From assembly GCF_040640155.1 (NCBI RefSeq), contig NZ_JBFABE010000003.1, positions 1 through 64,000 on the forward strand: 64,000 nt of DNA. Reading direction: 5' to 3'. The notes below the pieces were generated by a model. The model was given only the letters and a program-made list of their open reading frames with translations, searched no databases and was not told the origin of the DNA. Below are positions 32,842 through 41,491 of the stretch, piece after piece (within the stretch, counting starts at the first letter, position 1; every line of letters starts with the position of its first letter). Position numbers and translations under genes: made by a program. The DNA is from Streptosporangium sp040640155. GTDB lineage: Bacteria; Actinomycetota; Actinomycetes; Streptosporangiales; Streptosporangiaceae.

Positions 32842-33021
32842 CTATGCGGTCGGCATCAAATCTTCAGACCGCTTCAGGATCGCACAGATTTTGCGCACGC
32901 AAACAGCGCAGTCGGCGCCGGCGCCCGTGGAGTCGCGGATCTGACGCGCGCTCTTCGCTCCTGCCGAGATGCAGTCGTGCACCTCGTTCTCCGTGACCGC
33001 CCGGCAGACGCATACGTACAC
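32842..33021 (-). CDS. bfd: Bacterioferritin-associated ferredoxin
   Basis: A 59-residue BFD-like [2Fe-2S] protein that docks on bacterioferritin and helps release stored iron. The ligands CVC near the N-terminus and CAVC about 31 residues later match the family pattern C-x-C-x31-C-x2-C. GTG 33021 gives the usual YVCVCRAVTENEV opening and has GAGAGG upstream; an ATG at 33063 would add 14 residues and run into the promoter. It is the first gene of a two-gene operon with bfr. Confidence 0.92.
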   Translation of the reverse strand: MYVCVCRAVTENEVHDCISAGAKSARQIRDSTGAGADCAVCVRKICAILKRSEDLMPTA

Positions 33022-33048
33022 GAGGGTGTGACCTCTCACGAGAATACC

Positions 33049-33095
33049 ATAGGTAAGGCACACCTAAGCTAGCTCATTTGGTTAGGCTTGCCTAT
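33049..33095. promoter_or_regulatory. Two DtxR/IdeR-type iron boxes upstream of bfd-bfr
   Basis: ATAGGTAAGGCACACCTAA (33049-33067) and TTTGGTTAGGCTTGCCTAT (33077-33095) each match 15 of 19 positions of the iron-box consensus TTAGGTTAGGCTAACCTAA. Their centres are 28 bp apart and the nearer one ends 28 nt before the bfd start. In Mycobacterium, IdeR bound at paired boxes activates bacterioferritin-type genes when iron is plentiful. Confidence 0.85.
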
Positions 33096-33176
33096 GTGAA
33101 CTGGGACACACAACGCTAATTCGCGCGAGGCCGTGAATCCCACCCGAACACGGCAAAGGACCCTCGAAGAACGCGA

Positions 33177-33195
33177 AAGGCGCCACAGGCGCCTT
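33177..33195. terminator. 8-bp hairpin upstream of bfd promoter
   Basis: AAGGCGCC-ACA-GGCGCCTT forms a perfect 8-bp stem with a 3-nt loop. It lies about 130 nt after the metallo-hydrolase stop and insulates the iron-controlled operon from it. Confidence 0.6.
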
Positions 33196-33326
33196 CCAGG
33201 CTCTTCTCGGGTCCTCGTGTGCGGGCCGGGTCGCCCCCGACCTGGCCGTCCCCGGCCGGGCCACCGCGCCGGCCGGCGCACCGGCCGGCTCCGCAGGCGG
33301 GCGGTCCGCCCCGTCCGGCCGCCGGG

Positions 33327-33944
33327 TCAGTGTCCCCTGGCCATCCACTCCTCCAGGTGGCCGGCCTCCTCGCCGATGACGGTCGAGGCACCGTGTCCGG
33401 TGTGCACGACCGTCCCCGGGGGCAGCGTCAGCAGCCGCCCCTTGATCGACTCGATGATCGTGTCGAACGAGGAGAAGGACCGCCCGGTCGCCCCGGGACC
33501 GCCCTGGAACAGGGTGTCGCCGCTGAAGACCGTGCAGATGTCCGCGCCGTACAGGCAGACCGCGCCCGGGGAGTGACCGGGCGTGTGCAGCACGGTCAGC
33601 TCCACCCCTCCGGCCGAGATCACCTGTCCGTCCTCCAGCGGGGTGTACGGCAGGTCGGCGTAGACCATCTCCCAGAGCACCTGGTCGGCCGGGTGGAGCA
33701 GGACCGGCGCGCCGGTCCTGGCGGCGAGCTCGGCGGCGGCGTCGATGTGGTCGTCGTGGGCGTGGGTGCACACGATGGCCCTGACCTCCCGGTCGCCCAC
33801 CCGCCGGGCGATCGCGGCGGCGTCGTGCGCGGCGTCGATCACGACGACCTCGCTCGCCGAGCCGACGATCCACACGTTGTTGTCGACGTCCCAGGTCCCG
33901 CCGTCCAGCGAGAAGGTGCCGGAGGTGACGATCTTGTCGATCAC
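33327..33944 (-). CDS. MBL-fold metallo-hydrolase, partner of mycothiol-dependent formaldehyde dehydrogenase
   Basis: A 205-residue metallo-beta-lactamase-fold hydrolase. It has the metal motif CTHAHDDHIDAAAEL, TPGHSPGAVCLY with the third His, FSGDTLF with the bridging Asp, and VHTGHGASTVIG with the last His. Its start overlaps the dehydrogenase stop by 4 nt. Enzymes in this position in actinomycetes are thought to hydrolyse the S-formyl-mycothiol (or another thioester) made by the dehydrogenase. This is an inference from context. Confidence 0.9.
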   Translation of the reverse strand: MIDKIVTSGTFSLDGGTWDVDNNVWIVGSASEVVVIDAAHDAAAIARRVGDREVRAIVCTHAHDDHIDAAAELAARTGAPVLLHPADQVLWEMVYADLPYTPLEDGQVISAGGVELTVLHTPGHSPGAVCLYGADICTVFSGDTLFQGGPGATGRSFSSFDTIIESIKGRLLTLPPGTVVHTGHGASTVIGEEAGHLEEWMARGH

Positions 33945-35026
33945 AGGATCACCACCGAGCGCAGGACCTCGCCGCGGTGCATCTTGGCGAAGGCGTCCTC
34001 GACGTCGCCCAGGCCGATCGTCTCGGAGACGAAGCGGTCCAGGTCCAGCCGTCCCTGCAGGTAGAGGTCGATCAGCATGGGGAAGTCGCGGCTGGGCAGG
34101 CAGTCGCCGTACCAGGAGGACTTCAGCGCGCCGCCGCGGCCGAAGACGTCGATCAGCGGCAGCTCCAGCGTCATCTCCGGGGTGGGCACCCCCACCAGGA
34201 CCACGGTCCCGGCCAGGTCGCGGGCGTGGAAGGCCTGCTTGTAGGTCTCGGGACGGCCGACCGCGTCGATCACCACGTCCGCGCCGTTGCCCCCGGTGAG
34301 CTCCTTGACCGTCTCGACCACGTCCTGGGTACGCGCGTTGACCGTGTGGGTGGCGCCGAAGTCGGTCGCCCAGCCGAGCTTGCGGTCGTCCACGTCCACC
34401 GCGATGATCTTCGAGGCGCCCGCCAGCCGCGCTCCCAGGACGGCCGCGTCACCGACGCCGCCGCACCCGATGACCGCCACGCTGTCGCCGCGCCCCACCC
34501 CGCCGGTGTTGATCGCCGCTCCCAGGCCCGCCATCACGCCGCACCCCAGCAGCCCGGCCACCTTCGCCGGGGCCGACGGGTCGACCTTGGTGCACTGCCC
34601 GGCCGCCACCAGCGTCTTCTCGATGAACGCGCCGATGCCCAGCGCCGGGCTGAGCGGCGTCCCGTCCTCCAGGGTCATCTTCTGGGAGGCGTTGTGGGTG
34701 TCGAAGCAGTACCAGGGACGCCCCCGCAGGCACGCCCGGCAGTTGCCGCACACGGCCCGCCAGTTCAGGATCACGAAGTCACCGTGGGCGACCTCGGTGA
34801 CGCCCTCGCCGACCGCCTCGACCACCCCGGCCGCCTCGTGGCCGAGCAGGAACGGGAACTCGTCGTTGATGCCCCCCTCGCGGTAGTGCAGGTCGGTGTG
34901 GCAGACGCCACAGGCCTGGACCGTCACCACGACCTCTCCCGGCCCCGGATCGGGCACGATGACGGTCTCCAGCGAGACCGGCTCGCCCTTGCCACGCGCG
35001 ACCACGCCTTGCACGGTGTACGGCAT
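33941..35026 (-). CDS. S-(hydroxymethyl)mycothiol dehydrogenase
   Basis: A 361-residue zinc alcohol dehydrogenase. It has the catalytic zinc ligands in ACGVCHTDLHYREGG and LGHEAAGVVEAVG, the structural-zinc cysteines in CGNCRACLRGRPWYC, and NAD binding in VIGCGGVGDAAVLGA. The overall pattern is the mycothiol-dependent formaldehyde dehydrogenase (MscR), which also reduces S-nitrosomycothiol. It implies that the host makes mycothiol. It is co-transcribed and overlaps with the metallo-hydrolase. Confidence 0.92.
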   Translation of the reverse strand: MPYTVQGVVARGKGEPVSLETVIVPDPGPGEVVVTVQACGVCHTDLHYREGGINDEFPFLLGHEAAGVVEAVGEGVTEVAHGDFVILNWRAVCGNCRACLRGRPWYCFDTHNASQKMTLEDGTPLSPALGIGAFIEKTLVAAGQCTKVDPSAPAKVAGLLGCGVMAGLGAAINTGGVGRGDSVAVIGCGGVGDAAVLGARLAGASKIIAVDVDDRKLGWATDFGATHTVNARTQDVVETVKELTGGNGADVVIDAVGRPETYKQAFHARDLAGTVVLVGVPTPEMTLELPLIDVFGRGGALKSSWYGDCLPSRDFPMLIDLYLQGRLDLDRFVSETIGLGDVEDAFAKMHRGEVLRSVVIL

Positions 35027-35117
35027 TCCTGCACCTCATCTGTTCTGGAACTCTCCGAGCCCCGCGAGCCCGCTTCCCGGGGGACGGTCCCCGGCCCGCC
35101 CGGATCTCGGTGGTCGG

Positions 35118-36194
35118 TCAATGATTACCAGGACTCCGGCGCAGAACATAAGGCTGGACCACCCCGAGTCCCCGGGCGGGCCGCCGCCGGATGCGGGCCA
35201 CCTGGACGTCCGGGGCGTCCGCCAGGGCCCCGGCCAGCCCGTCGTCGACGACGATCGTGCCGGGACGGGCGATCGCCGTGAGCCGGGCCGCCAGGTTGAC
35301 CGTGGTGCCGAAGACGTCGCCCATGATCGGCACGACCGGGCCGTAGGCGAGGCCGATCCGCACGTCGGGCCCGTACTCGTGGATCACCTCGACCAGGTCC
35401 AGGGCGATCACCGCCGCGGTACGCGGATCGGAGGCCGAGAAGAGCACCTCGTCGCCGAGGGTCTTGACCAGCCGCCCGCCGTGCTCGGCGACGACGTCGG
35501 AGGCCCTCGCCTCGAAGCCCTCGACCAGCTCGGCCAGGCCGCGCTCGTCCAGCTCGCGGGCGACCCTGGTGAAGGAGACCAGGTCGGCGAAGCCCACCGC
35601 CAGGGTGAGCCTCGTCGGCGCGATCTCCTCGGTGATGTCGGCGATGGTCAGCAGGCGGGTCCCGGCGGCGGCGAGCTGGGCGCGCCAGACGTGCACCAGC
35701 ACCTGCTCGAAGTCCGGGAGCAGCCGGCGCGAGGTCTCCATGACCGCGGCCAGGTCCTCGTCGGACGGCCGGTCGCCGGGATCGAGCATGGCGCCGATCA
35801 TGATCTCGGCCTGCCACTGGGCGAGCCTGGCCGTGGTCTGCCCGAGCGCCCTGGACATCCGGATGACGGTCCGGTCGTCCATCAGGCCGTTCTCCATCAT
35901 CGCCCGCACCCGCAGCAGCACGGCGACGTCCGCGTCGGTGAAGGCCACGGCGTCGTCGGGGAGCGTGGCGAACCCCAGGGCCCGCCAGATCCGTTCGGTG
36001 AGCCTCTGCGGCACCCCGGCGAGCGCCGCCACCTCGATCCGGGTGTAGCGGGGAGGCGTGCCCACGAAGAGGTGCTCGATCTGCTCGGCCGTCGGCCGCC
36101 CCGCGGGCACCTCCCCGTCCGGGCCGCTCTCCTGCGGTCCCCCGCCCGGGCGCTCGCGCGGGTTCTCGCCCCGGCCCTGGAGGTCACGCCGCAT
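35118..36194 (-). CDS. Class III adenylate/guanylate cyclase
   Basis: A 358-residue cytoplasmic cyclase. The C-terminal catalytic domain (about 190-350) shows metal aspartates in VGFADLVSFTR and LGDEVLFSA, and a purine/transition-state region in DVFGTTVNLAARL. The first 180 residues form a helical regulatory region with a MerR-like IEVAALAGVPQRLTERIW segment and no membrane helix, like the pH- or ligand-controlled Rv2212/Rv1264-type cyclases of mycobacteria. It probably makes cAMP. The PH-domain gene directly upstream (3-nt gap) is in the same operon. Confidence 0.9.
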   Translation of the reverse strand: MRRDLQGRGENPRERPGGGPQESGPDGEVPAGRPTAEQIEHLFVGTPPRYTRIEVAALAGVPQRLTERIWRALGFATLPDDAVAFTDADVAVLLRVRAMMENGLMDDRTVIRMSRALGQTTARLAQWQAEIMIGAMLDPGDRPSDEDLAAVMETSRRLLPDFEQVLVHVWRAQLAAAGTRLLTIADITEEIAPTRLTLAVGFADLVSFTRVARELDERGLAELVEGFEARASDVVAEHGGRLVKTLGDEVLFSASDPRTAAVIALDLVEVIHEYGPDVRIGLAYGPVVPIMGDVFGTTVNLAARLTAIARPGTIVVDDGLAGALADAPDVQVARIRRRPARGLGVVQPYVLRRSPGNH

Positions 36195-36197
36195 CGG

Positions 36198-36716
36198 TCA
36201 CCGCCCGCCGGGTTCGGAGGGCTCCCCGTCGGCCGCCTCGTCGATCGCGCGGAACAACTCGGTCCGCACCTGGTGGATCCGCGGGATGTCCCGGAGCGTG
36301 ATCCGGCCACGGTCGCCGGCCGACTCCACGACGAGCGTGCCGCAGCCGAAGATCCTCTCCACGAGGGTCTGGTCGGCGCTGACCGCGACGACCTTGGCCA
36401 TCGGGATGTCGTCGACGGACGTGCTCAGCACGCCGGTGCCGATGGTGAGCCGGTGCGAGGTGAGCGCGTACGTGGTGTTCCTCCAGCGCAGGTAGGGCAC
36501 GAACGACCACACCGTCAGCAGGCCGACGCTGATCACGGCCACCGCGATCAGCGCGTGGAAGGTGTACTCGAAGTCGGGCATCAGGAAGACGGCGGCACCG
36601 GACGCCAGGATGATCAGGATCAGCGCGAGAAACGGCACGACGAGGCGTTTCCAGTGAGGGCGGAACGACCTGATCCGTCGCTCCCCCTCCGTCAACCGGT
36701 GATCGGGTAGGCCCAT
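36198..36716 (-). CDS. PH-domain membrane protein (bacterial PH, DUF304)
   Basis: A 172-residue protein with two N-terminal membrane helices (about 25-75) and a bacterial PH domain: YALTSHRLTIGTGVLSTSVD, IPMAKVVAVSADQTLVERIF, GRITLRDIPRIHQVRTELF. The function of the family is unknown. It precedes the cyclase by 3 nt and may localise or control it, which is inference. The start at 36716 is selected from the hydrophobic-segment position. Confidence 0.88.
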   Translation of the reverse strand: MGLPDHRLTEGERRIRSFRPHWKRLVVPFLALILIILASGAAVFLMPDFEYTFHALIAVAVISVGLLTVWSFVPYLRWRNTTYALTSHRLTIGTGVLSTSVDDIPMAKVVAVSADQTLVERIFGCGTLVVESAGDRGRITLRDIPRIHQVRTELFRAIDEAADGEPSEPGGR

Positions 36717-36847
36717 GGGGCAAATCGTGGCACGTTCGCGCGCCCCGCGTCTTGACCCGCGCGAGCGGACACGCGCGACGTCACGAAACGGCACCGCCCG
36801 CGGACGGGTGGCGCGGGGGCGGGGGGCGAGGGGGCGGGGGCGGACGG

Positions 36848-37672
36848 TCAGGCGCCCTGCGGGCGGACGTGCACGACGTCCCCCACGCTGAGCGTGTGCT
36901 CCTGGCCCTTGGCGTCGACGAGCAGGTGGCCCGCGTGGTCGACGCCGGTGGCCGTGCCGGTGAGCACCCGCTCCCCCGGCAGCTCCACCCGGACCCGCCG
37001 CCCGACCGTGGCACTGGCCGCCAGGTAGGCGGCCCGCAGCCCGCACCCCTCGGGGTCGCCGTCGGCCTCCGACCACTCCCGGTAGTGGGTCTCGATCTCC
37101 CGCAGCATCGCGCGCAGGAGCGTGTCCCGGTCGGCGCAGGCGGCCTTCTCCAGGACCAGCGAGGTGGCCGTCCCCACCGGCAGCTCCTCGGCGCGCACGC
37201 TCACGTTCAGCCCGACACCCACGATCACCGCGCTGTCGATCCGTTCGGCGAGCACCCCGGCGAGCTTGCGCTCGCCGACCAGCAGGTCGTTGGGCCACTT
37301 GAGCCGGACCTCGACCTCGGCGACCTTCCGCACCGCGGAAGCGGCCGCCAGGCCGACGAGCAGGGGGAGCCACCCCTGCCTGGCCGGGGGCGGGTCGGGG
37401 CGCAGGAGCATCGAGAACGTCAGGCCCGAGCGCGGTGGAGCGCTCCAGGCCCGGCCGAGCCTTCCCCGCCCGGCGAACTGGTTCTCGGCGACGATGACGG
37501 CCCCCTGCCGGACACCGTCGCGGGCGGCCTGCGCGAGGTCGGCGTTGGTCGATCCGGTCCTGGCGACCACGGTGATGTCGGACCACAGGCCGCCGGGGCG
37601 GACCAGGGCGCGGGAGAGCGCCGCCTGGGAGAGCGGCGGGCGGTCGAGATCGGTGAAGGGCGAGTCGAGCAC
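36848..37672 (-). CDS. birA: Biotin-[acetyl-CoA-carboxylase] ligase, class I (no HTH)
   Basis: A 274-residue biotin protein ligase that activates biotin with ATP and attaches it to carboxylase carrier domains. The motif GRGRLGRAWSAPPRSGLTF and KWPNDLLVGERKLAGVL are diagnostic. There is no N-terminal helix-turn-helix, so it is not a repressor. GTG 37672 is chosen to give a short leader. It probably supplies biotin to the carrier subunit that works with the carboxylase beta subunit encoded 7 kb away. It is divergent from fdhD. Confidence 0.93.
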   Translation of the reverse strand: MLDSPFTDLDRPPLSQAALSRALVRPGGLWSDITVVARTGSTNADLAQAARDGVRQGAVIVAENQFAGRGRLGRAWSAPPRSGLTFSMLLRPDPPPARQGWLPLLVGLAAASAVRKVAEVEVRLKWPNDLLVGERKLAGVLAERIDSAVIVGVGLNVSVRAEELPVGTATSLVLEKAACADRDTLLRAMLREIETHYREWSEADGDPEGCGLRAAYLAASATVGRRVRVELPGERVLTGTATGVDHAGHLLVDAKGQEHTLSVGDVVHVRPQGA

Positions 37673-37818
37673 CTCACCATCCTGCCTTCCCGGGGAAGCG
37701 ACCGGTACCGAATCACCGTATGTCGTCGCAGGGCCCGCGCCCCGGCCCTGCTGTGGCGGCACGCGGCGGCATAGGGTGGCCTGATCGTCACCGTCGCCGG
37801 ACGCGCTGGAGGATGGGC

Positions 37819-38688
37819 ATGAGCGGACGTCCCGACCCGCGGGCGGACGCCGCGCGCCGGCCCGGCCCCACCACCCGGGCGCGGGTCGGGCAGATGCGCT
37901 CGGGCACGCTTCACGAGCGCCGCGACGACCTGGCCACCGAGGAGCCGCTGGAGATCCGGATCCGGTCGGGCGCGGAACACCGCACGGTCGCGATCACCAT
38001 GCGCACCCCGGGGCACGACTTCGAGCTCGCCGCCGGGTTCCTGCACGGCGAGGGCGTCGCCGCCCCGGACGACGTGGTGTCCATCGCCTACTGCACCGAC
38101 GAGGACGTGCCCGCGCAGGCGCGCTACAACACGGTCACCGTGCGGCTCCGCGGCCCGCTGCCGGCCCTGCCGTCGCTGGACCGGCACTTCATGACGTCGA
38201 GCGCGTGCGGCGTCTGCGGCACCGCGAGCCTCGACGCCCTGCGCGACCGCTGCCGGCCGCTGCCGGCCGACCGGGGGCTGCGCGTCTCCCCGGAGGTCCT
38301 GTACGAACTCCCCGGCCGCCTCAGGCGGGCACAGGGGGTCTTCGGCAAGACCGGGGGCCTGCACGCCGCCGGCCTGTTCACCCCCGGCGGGGAGCCGCTC
38401 GTGGTCCGCGAGGACGTGGGGCGGCACAACGCGGTGGACAAGCTCGTCGGCTGGGCCGCGACGACCGGCAGGCTGCCGCTGGACGGCCACCTGCTCATGG
38501 TCAGCGGCCGGACCAGTTACGAGATCATGCAGAAGGCCCTGGCCGCGGGCCTGCCGGTCGTCTGCGCGGTGTCCGCGCCCTCCTCCCTGGCCGTCGAGCT
38601 GGCCGGGGAGTTCGGCATGACGCTGGTCGGCTTCCTGCGCGAGGAGCGCTTCAACGTGTACGCCGGGGCGCACCGCCTCACGCCCTGA
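37819..38688 (+). CDS. fdhD: FdhD sulfurtransferase for formate dehydrogenase
   Basis: A 289-residue FdhD protein that transfers sulfur from a cysteine desulfurase to the molybdenum cofactor of formate dehydrogenase. It has the reactive CxxC in SSACGVCGTASLDAL, and REDVGRHNAVDKLVG with the cofactor-binding residues. ATG 37819 is 6 nt after GGAGG; ATG 37813 would touch it. No formate dehydrogenase gene is visible within the window, so its client must be elsewhere. It is divergent from birA. Confidence 0.95.
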   Translation: MSGRPDPRADAARRPGPTTRARVGQMRSGTLHERRDDLATEEPLEIRIRSGAEHRTVAITMRTPGHDFELAAGFLHGEGVAAPDDVVSIAYCTDEDVPAQARYNTVTVRLRGPLPALPSLDRHFMTSSACGVCGTASLDALRDRCRPLPADRGLRVSPEVLYELPGRLRRAQGVFGKTGGLHAAGLFTPGGEPLVVREDVGRHNAVDKLVGWAATTGRLPLDGHLLMVSGRTSYEIMQKALAAGLPVVCAVSAPSSLAVELAGEFGMTLVGFLREERFNVYAGAHRLTP

Positions 38689-38789
38689 GCGTCCCGTCCG
38701 CGCCGTCTCGACCCGCGCCGTCTCAGCCCGCCGCTCCGCGCCGTCGGGAGGGTCGTCCCGGGACGGCCGCCCCGGGACGGCTCGGCGGG

Positions 38790-41426
38790 TCAGCCGGTGT
38801 TCTGCAGGCCCGCGGCGACGCCGTTGACCGACAGCAGCAGCAGCGTCGACAGGCTCTCCCGCTCGGCCTCCGAGAGCCCCTCGTCCGCGCGGAGCGTGGA
38901 CAGCGCGCGCAGCTGCAGGTGGGACAGGGCGTCCACGTACGGGTCACGGAGCTGCACCGCGCGGGAGAGGACCCTGCGGTCCTCCAGCAGGCGGCTGTGG
39001 CCGGTGGTCTCCAGGACCAGGCGGCGGGTCAGGTCGTACTCGGCCAGCACCTGCTCGACGAAGTCGTCCCTGGCACCGAGCGCCAGGTAGCGGGCGGCGA
39101 TGGCGCGGTCGGTCTTGGCCAGCGACATCTCCACGTTGTCCAGCAGCGAGGCGAACAGCGGCCACTCCCGGTAGGCGGCGCGCAGCTCGTCCAGCCCGGC
39201 CTCGGAGACCACCGCCTCCAGGCCGCTGCCCAGGCCGTACCAGCCGGGCAGGTTGACCCGGGTCTGGGCCCAGGCGAACACCCACGGGATGGCCCGCAGG
39301 TCGTCCAGGGAGCGGGGCGCGCCGAGGCCGCGCCGGGCCGGGCGCGAACCCAGCCGGAGCGAGCCGATCTCCTCCAGCGGGCTGACCAGGGAGAACCACT
39401 CGGGGAAGCCCGGCGCCTCGGTCAGGTGCCGGTAGGCCCTCTCCGAGGCGGAGGCGACCCGCTCGGCCACGCCGCGGAAGCGCCCGGCGGCCTCGGCGGT
39501 GCGCGCCTCGATGGACGGGGTGGAGGCGAGCAGCACCGCCGAGGTGACCTGCTCCATGTGCCTGCGGGCGATGGCGTCGTGGCCGTAGCGGGCGAAGATG
39601 ACCTCGCCCTGCTCGGTGACCTTGAACCTGCCGCCCACCGAGCCGGGGGCCTGCGCGAGCACGGCCCGGTTGGCCGGGCCGCCGCCCCGGCCCAGGGCCC
39701 CGCCCCGGCCGTGGAAGAGCGTCAGGGGTACGTCGTGCTCGGCGGACCAGGCGGCCAGCGCCTCCTGCGCCTCGTACAGCTTGAGGGTGGCCGCGGCCGG
39801 GCCGAGCTCCTTGGCGGAGTCGGAGTAGCCGAGCATCACCTCCAGGCGCCGCTCCTCGGCCAGCGCGGCCCGCACGGCCGGGATCTCCAGCATCCCGGAC
39901 AGCACGGCCGGGGCGGCGGCCAGGTCGGCGCCGGACTCGAAGAGCGGGACCACGTCCAGGCGCGGGGCGCGCTCGCCCAGGGCGTGCGCGGCCAGCTCGT
40001 GGACGGCGGCGATGTCGTCGGCCGAGCGGGTGAAGGAGACGACGTAGCGGCGGCAGGCGGCCAGCCCGAACCGCTCCTGGATCCAGGCGATGGTGCGGAT
40101 CGTGGCCAGCACCTCCTCGGTCCGCTCGGAGGTGCGACCGGCGGCGATCTCCTCCAGCGCGGCGGCGTGGACCTGGGAGTGCTGGCGCACCTCCAGCTCC
40201 GCCAGGTGGAACCCGAACGTCTCCACCTGCCAGACGAGGTGCTGCAGCTCGCCGTAGGCCTGCCGCCTGGCCCCGGCCGCGACCAGCGACGCCTGGGCGA
40301 CGCGCAGATCGGTCAGGAGCTGCTCGGGAGAGCGGTAGGCGAGGTCGAGGCCGCGCTGGCGGGTGGCGGCGATGCGGGCCGCGACGAACATCAGCCACTG
40401 CCGGTGCGGCTCGCCCGGGGAGCGGGTGGCCATCTCCGAGACCACCTCGGGGTGGTCGTTCTCGGCGGCGGCCAGCGCGGCGCGCAGCTCGGGCGAGGCC
40501 GGGGTGTGGTCCGCGCCGAGGGTCAGCGAGCGGCCGATGCGCGAGGTGGCGTTCTCCAGGGCGATGAGCACGTGCTCGGCCTGGATGAGGACGGCGTCGC
40601 GGGTGACCTTGGCGGTGACGTTGGGGTTGCCGTCACGGTCGCCGCCGATCCAGCTCCCGTACCGGATGAAGGCGCGGGCCCGGGGCCGCTCGGTGCCGGT
40701 GCCGGTGCCGAGCGCGGCGTCCAGCGCGCGGTAGACCTGCGGGACCACCCGGAAGAGGGTCTCGTCGAAGGCCGCCATGGCGGTGCGGACCTCGTCCAGC
40801 GGGTCCAGCTTGGTGGACCTGAGCTGGGCGGTGCGCCAGAGCAGGTCGATCTCCTCCAGCAGCCGCCGCCGCGTCTCGGCCCGCTCCGCGGCCCCCCGGT
40901 CGGAGCTGTTGTAGGCGGCGAGCTGGTGGCTGATGCGCTGGATGGCGGTGACCACCGCGCGCCTGCGCGCCTCGGTGGGGTGGGCGGTCAGCACCGGGTG
41001 CAGGCGCAGTCCCTCGACCAGGTCGGCGACCTTGCCGCCGCCGAGCTCCTGGACGGCCTGGGCCAGCGACTCCGGCAGCGGCTCCTCACCGGTGTCGCGG
41101 ACCCTGAGCGTGCGGATCCTGAAGTGCTCCTCGGCCAGGTTGGCCAGGTGGAAGTAACAGGTGAAGGCGCGGGCGATCTGCACGGCGCGGTCGACGGGCC
41201 ACTCGGCCACCATCGCGGTGATCTCGTCGACCGAGACCTGCCGGCGGCGCGCCCCGATGACGGCCTTGCGCAGTCGTTCGACATCGGCGAGCAGGTCATC
41301 GCCGCCATGTTCGGCGATGACCTGCCCGAGGAGTTCGCCGAGCAGCCGCACGTCCGCGCGCAGCTCGTCGGGCATCTCGGTGACGGCGGAGGAACGCTCT
41401 GCCTGATGCGACACGGTGGTGGCCAT
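38790..41426 (-). CDS. ppc: Phosphoenolpyruvate carboxylase
   Basis: An 878-residue PEP carboxylase that makes oxaloacetate from PEP and bicarbonate to refill the TCA cycle. Catalytic elements are LTAHPTEARRRAVV with the essential His, the Lys/Arg loop LFHGRGGALGRGGGP and the C-terminal GVAAGLQNTG that forms the allosteric end. Length is normal. The ATG at 41426 is followed directly by the family's N-terminal region. It stands alone between fdhD and the ABC permease. Confidence 0.97.
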   Translation of the reverse strand: MATTVSHQAERSSAVTEMPDELRADVRLLGELLGQVIAEHGGDDLLADVERLRKAVIGARRRQVSVDEITAMVAEWPVDRAVQIARAFTCYFHLANLAEEHFRIRTLRVRDTGEEPLPESLAQAVQELGGGKVADLVEGLRLHPVLTAHPTEARRRAVVTAIQRISHQLAAYNSSDRGAAERAETRRRLLEEIDLLWRTAQLRSTKLDPLDEVRTAMAAFDETLFRVVPQVYRALDAALGTGTGTERPRARAFIRYGSWIGGDRDGNPNVTAKVTRDAVLIQAEHVLIALENATSRIGRSLTLGADHTPASPELRAALAAAENDHPEVVSEMATRSPGEPHRQWLMFVAARIAATRQRGLDLAYRSPEQLLTDLRVAQASLVAAGARRQAYGELQHLVWQVETFGFHLAELEVRQHSQVHAAALEEIAAGRTSERTEEVLATIRTIAWIQERFGLAACRRYVVSFTRSADDIAAVHELAAHALGERAPRLDVVPLFESGADLAAAPAVLSGMLEIPAVRAALAEERRLEVMLGYSDSAKELGPAAATLKLYEAQEALAAWSAEHDVPLTLFHGRGGALGRGGGPANRAVLAQAPGSVGGRFKVTEQGEVIFARYGHDAIARRHMEQVTSAVLLASTPSIEARTAEAAGRFRGVAERVASASERAYRHLTEAPGFPEWFSLVSPLEEIGSLRLGSRPARRGLGAPRSLDDLRAIPWVFAWAQTRVNLPGWYGLGSGLEAVVSEAGLDELRAAYREWPLFASLLDNVEMSLAKTDRAIAARYLALGARDDFVEQVLAEYDLTRRLVLETTGHSRLLEDRRVLSRAVQLRDPYVDALSHLQLRALSTLRADEGLSEAERESLSTLLLLSVNGVAAGLQNTG

Positions 41427-41491
41427 GCTCGTCAGGGTACCGACCGGGTTTCGACCGGCGGAGACCGGTCTCACCCATTGGACTAGACCAC

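Noticed and set aside
33049..33095. Zur or Fur boxes
   Set aside because: The two sites fit the DtxR/IdeR pattern better and precede an iron-storage operon.
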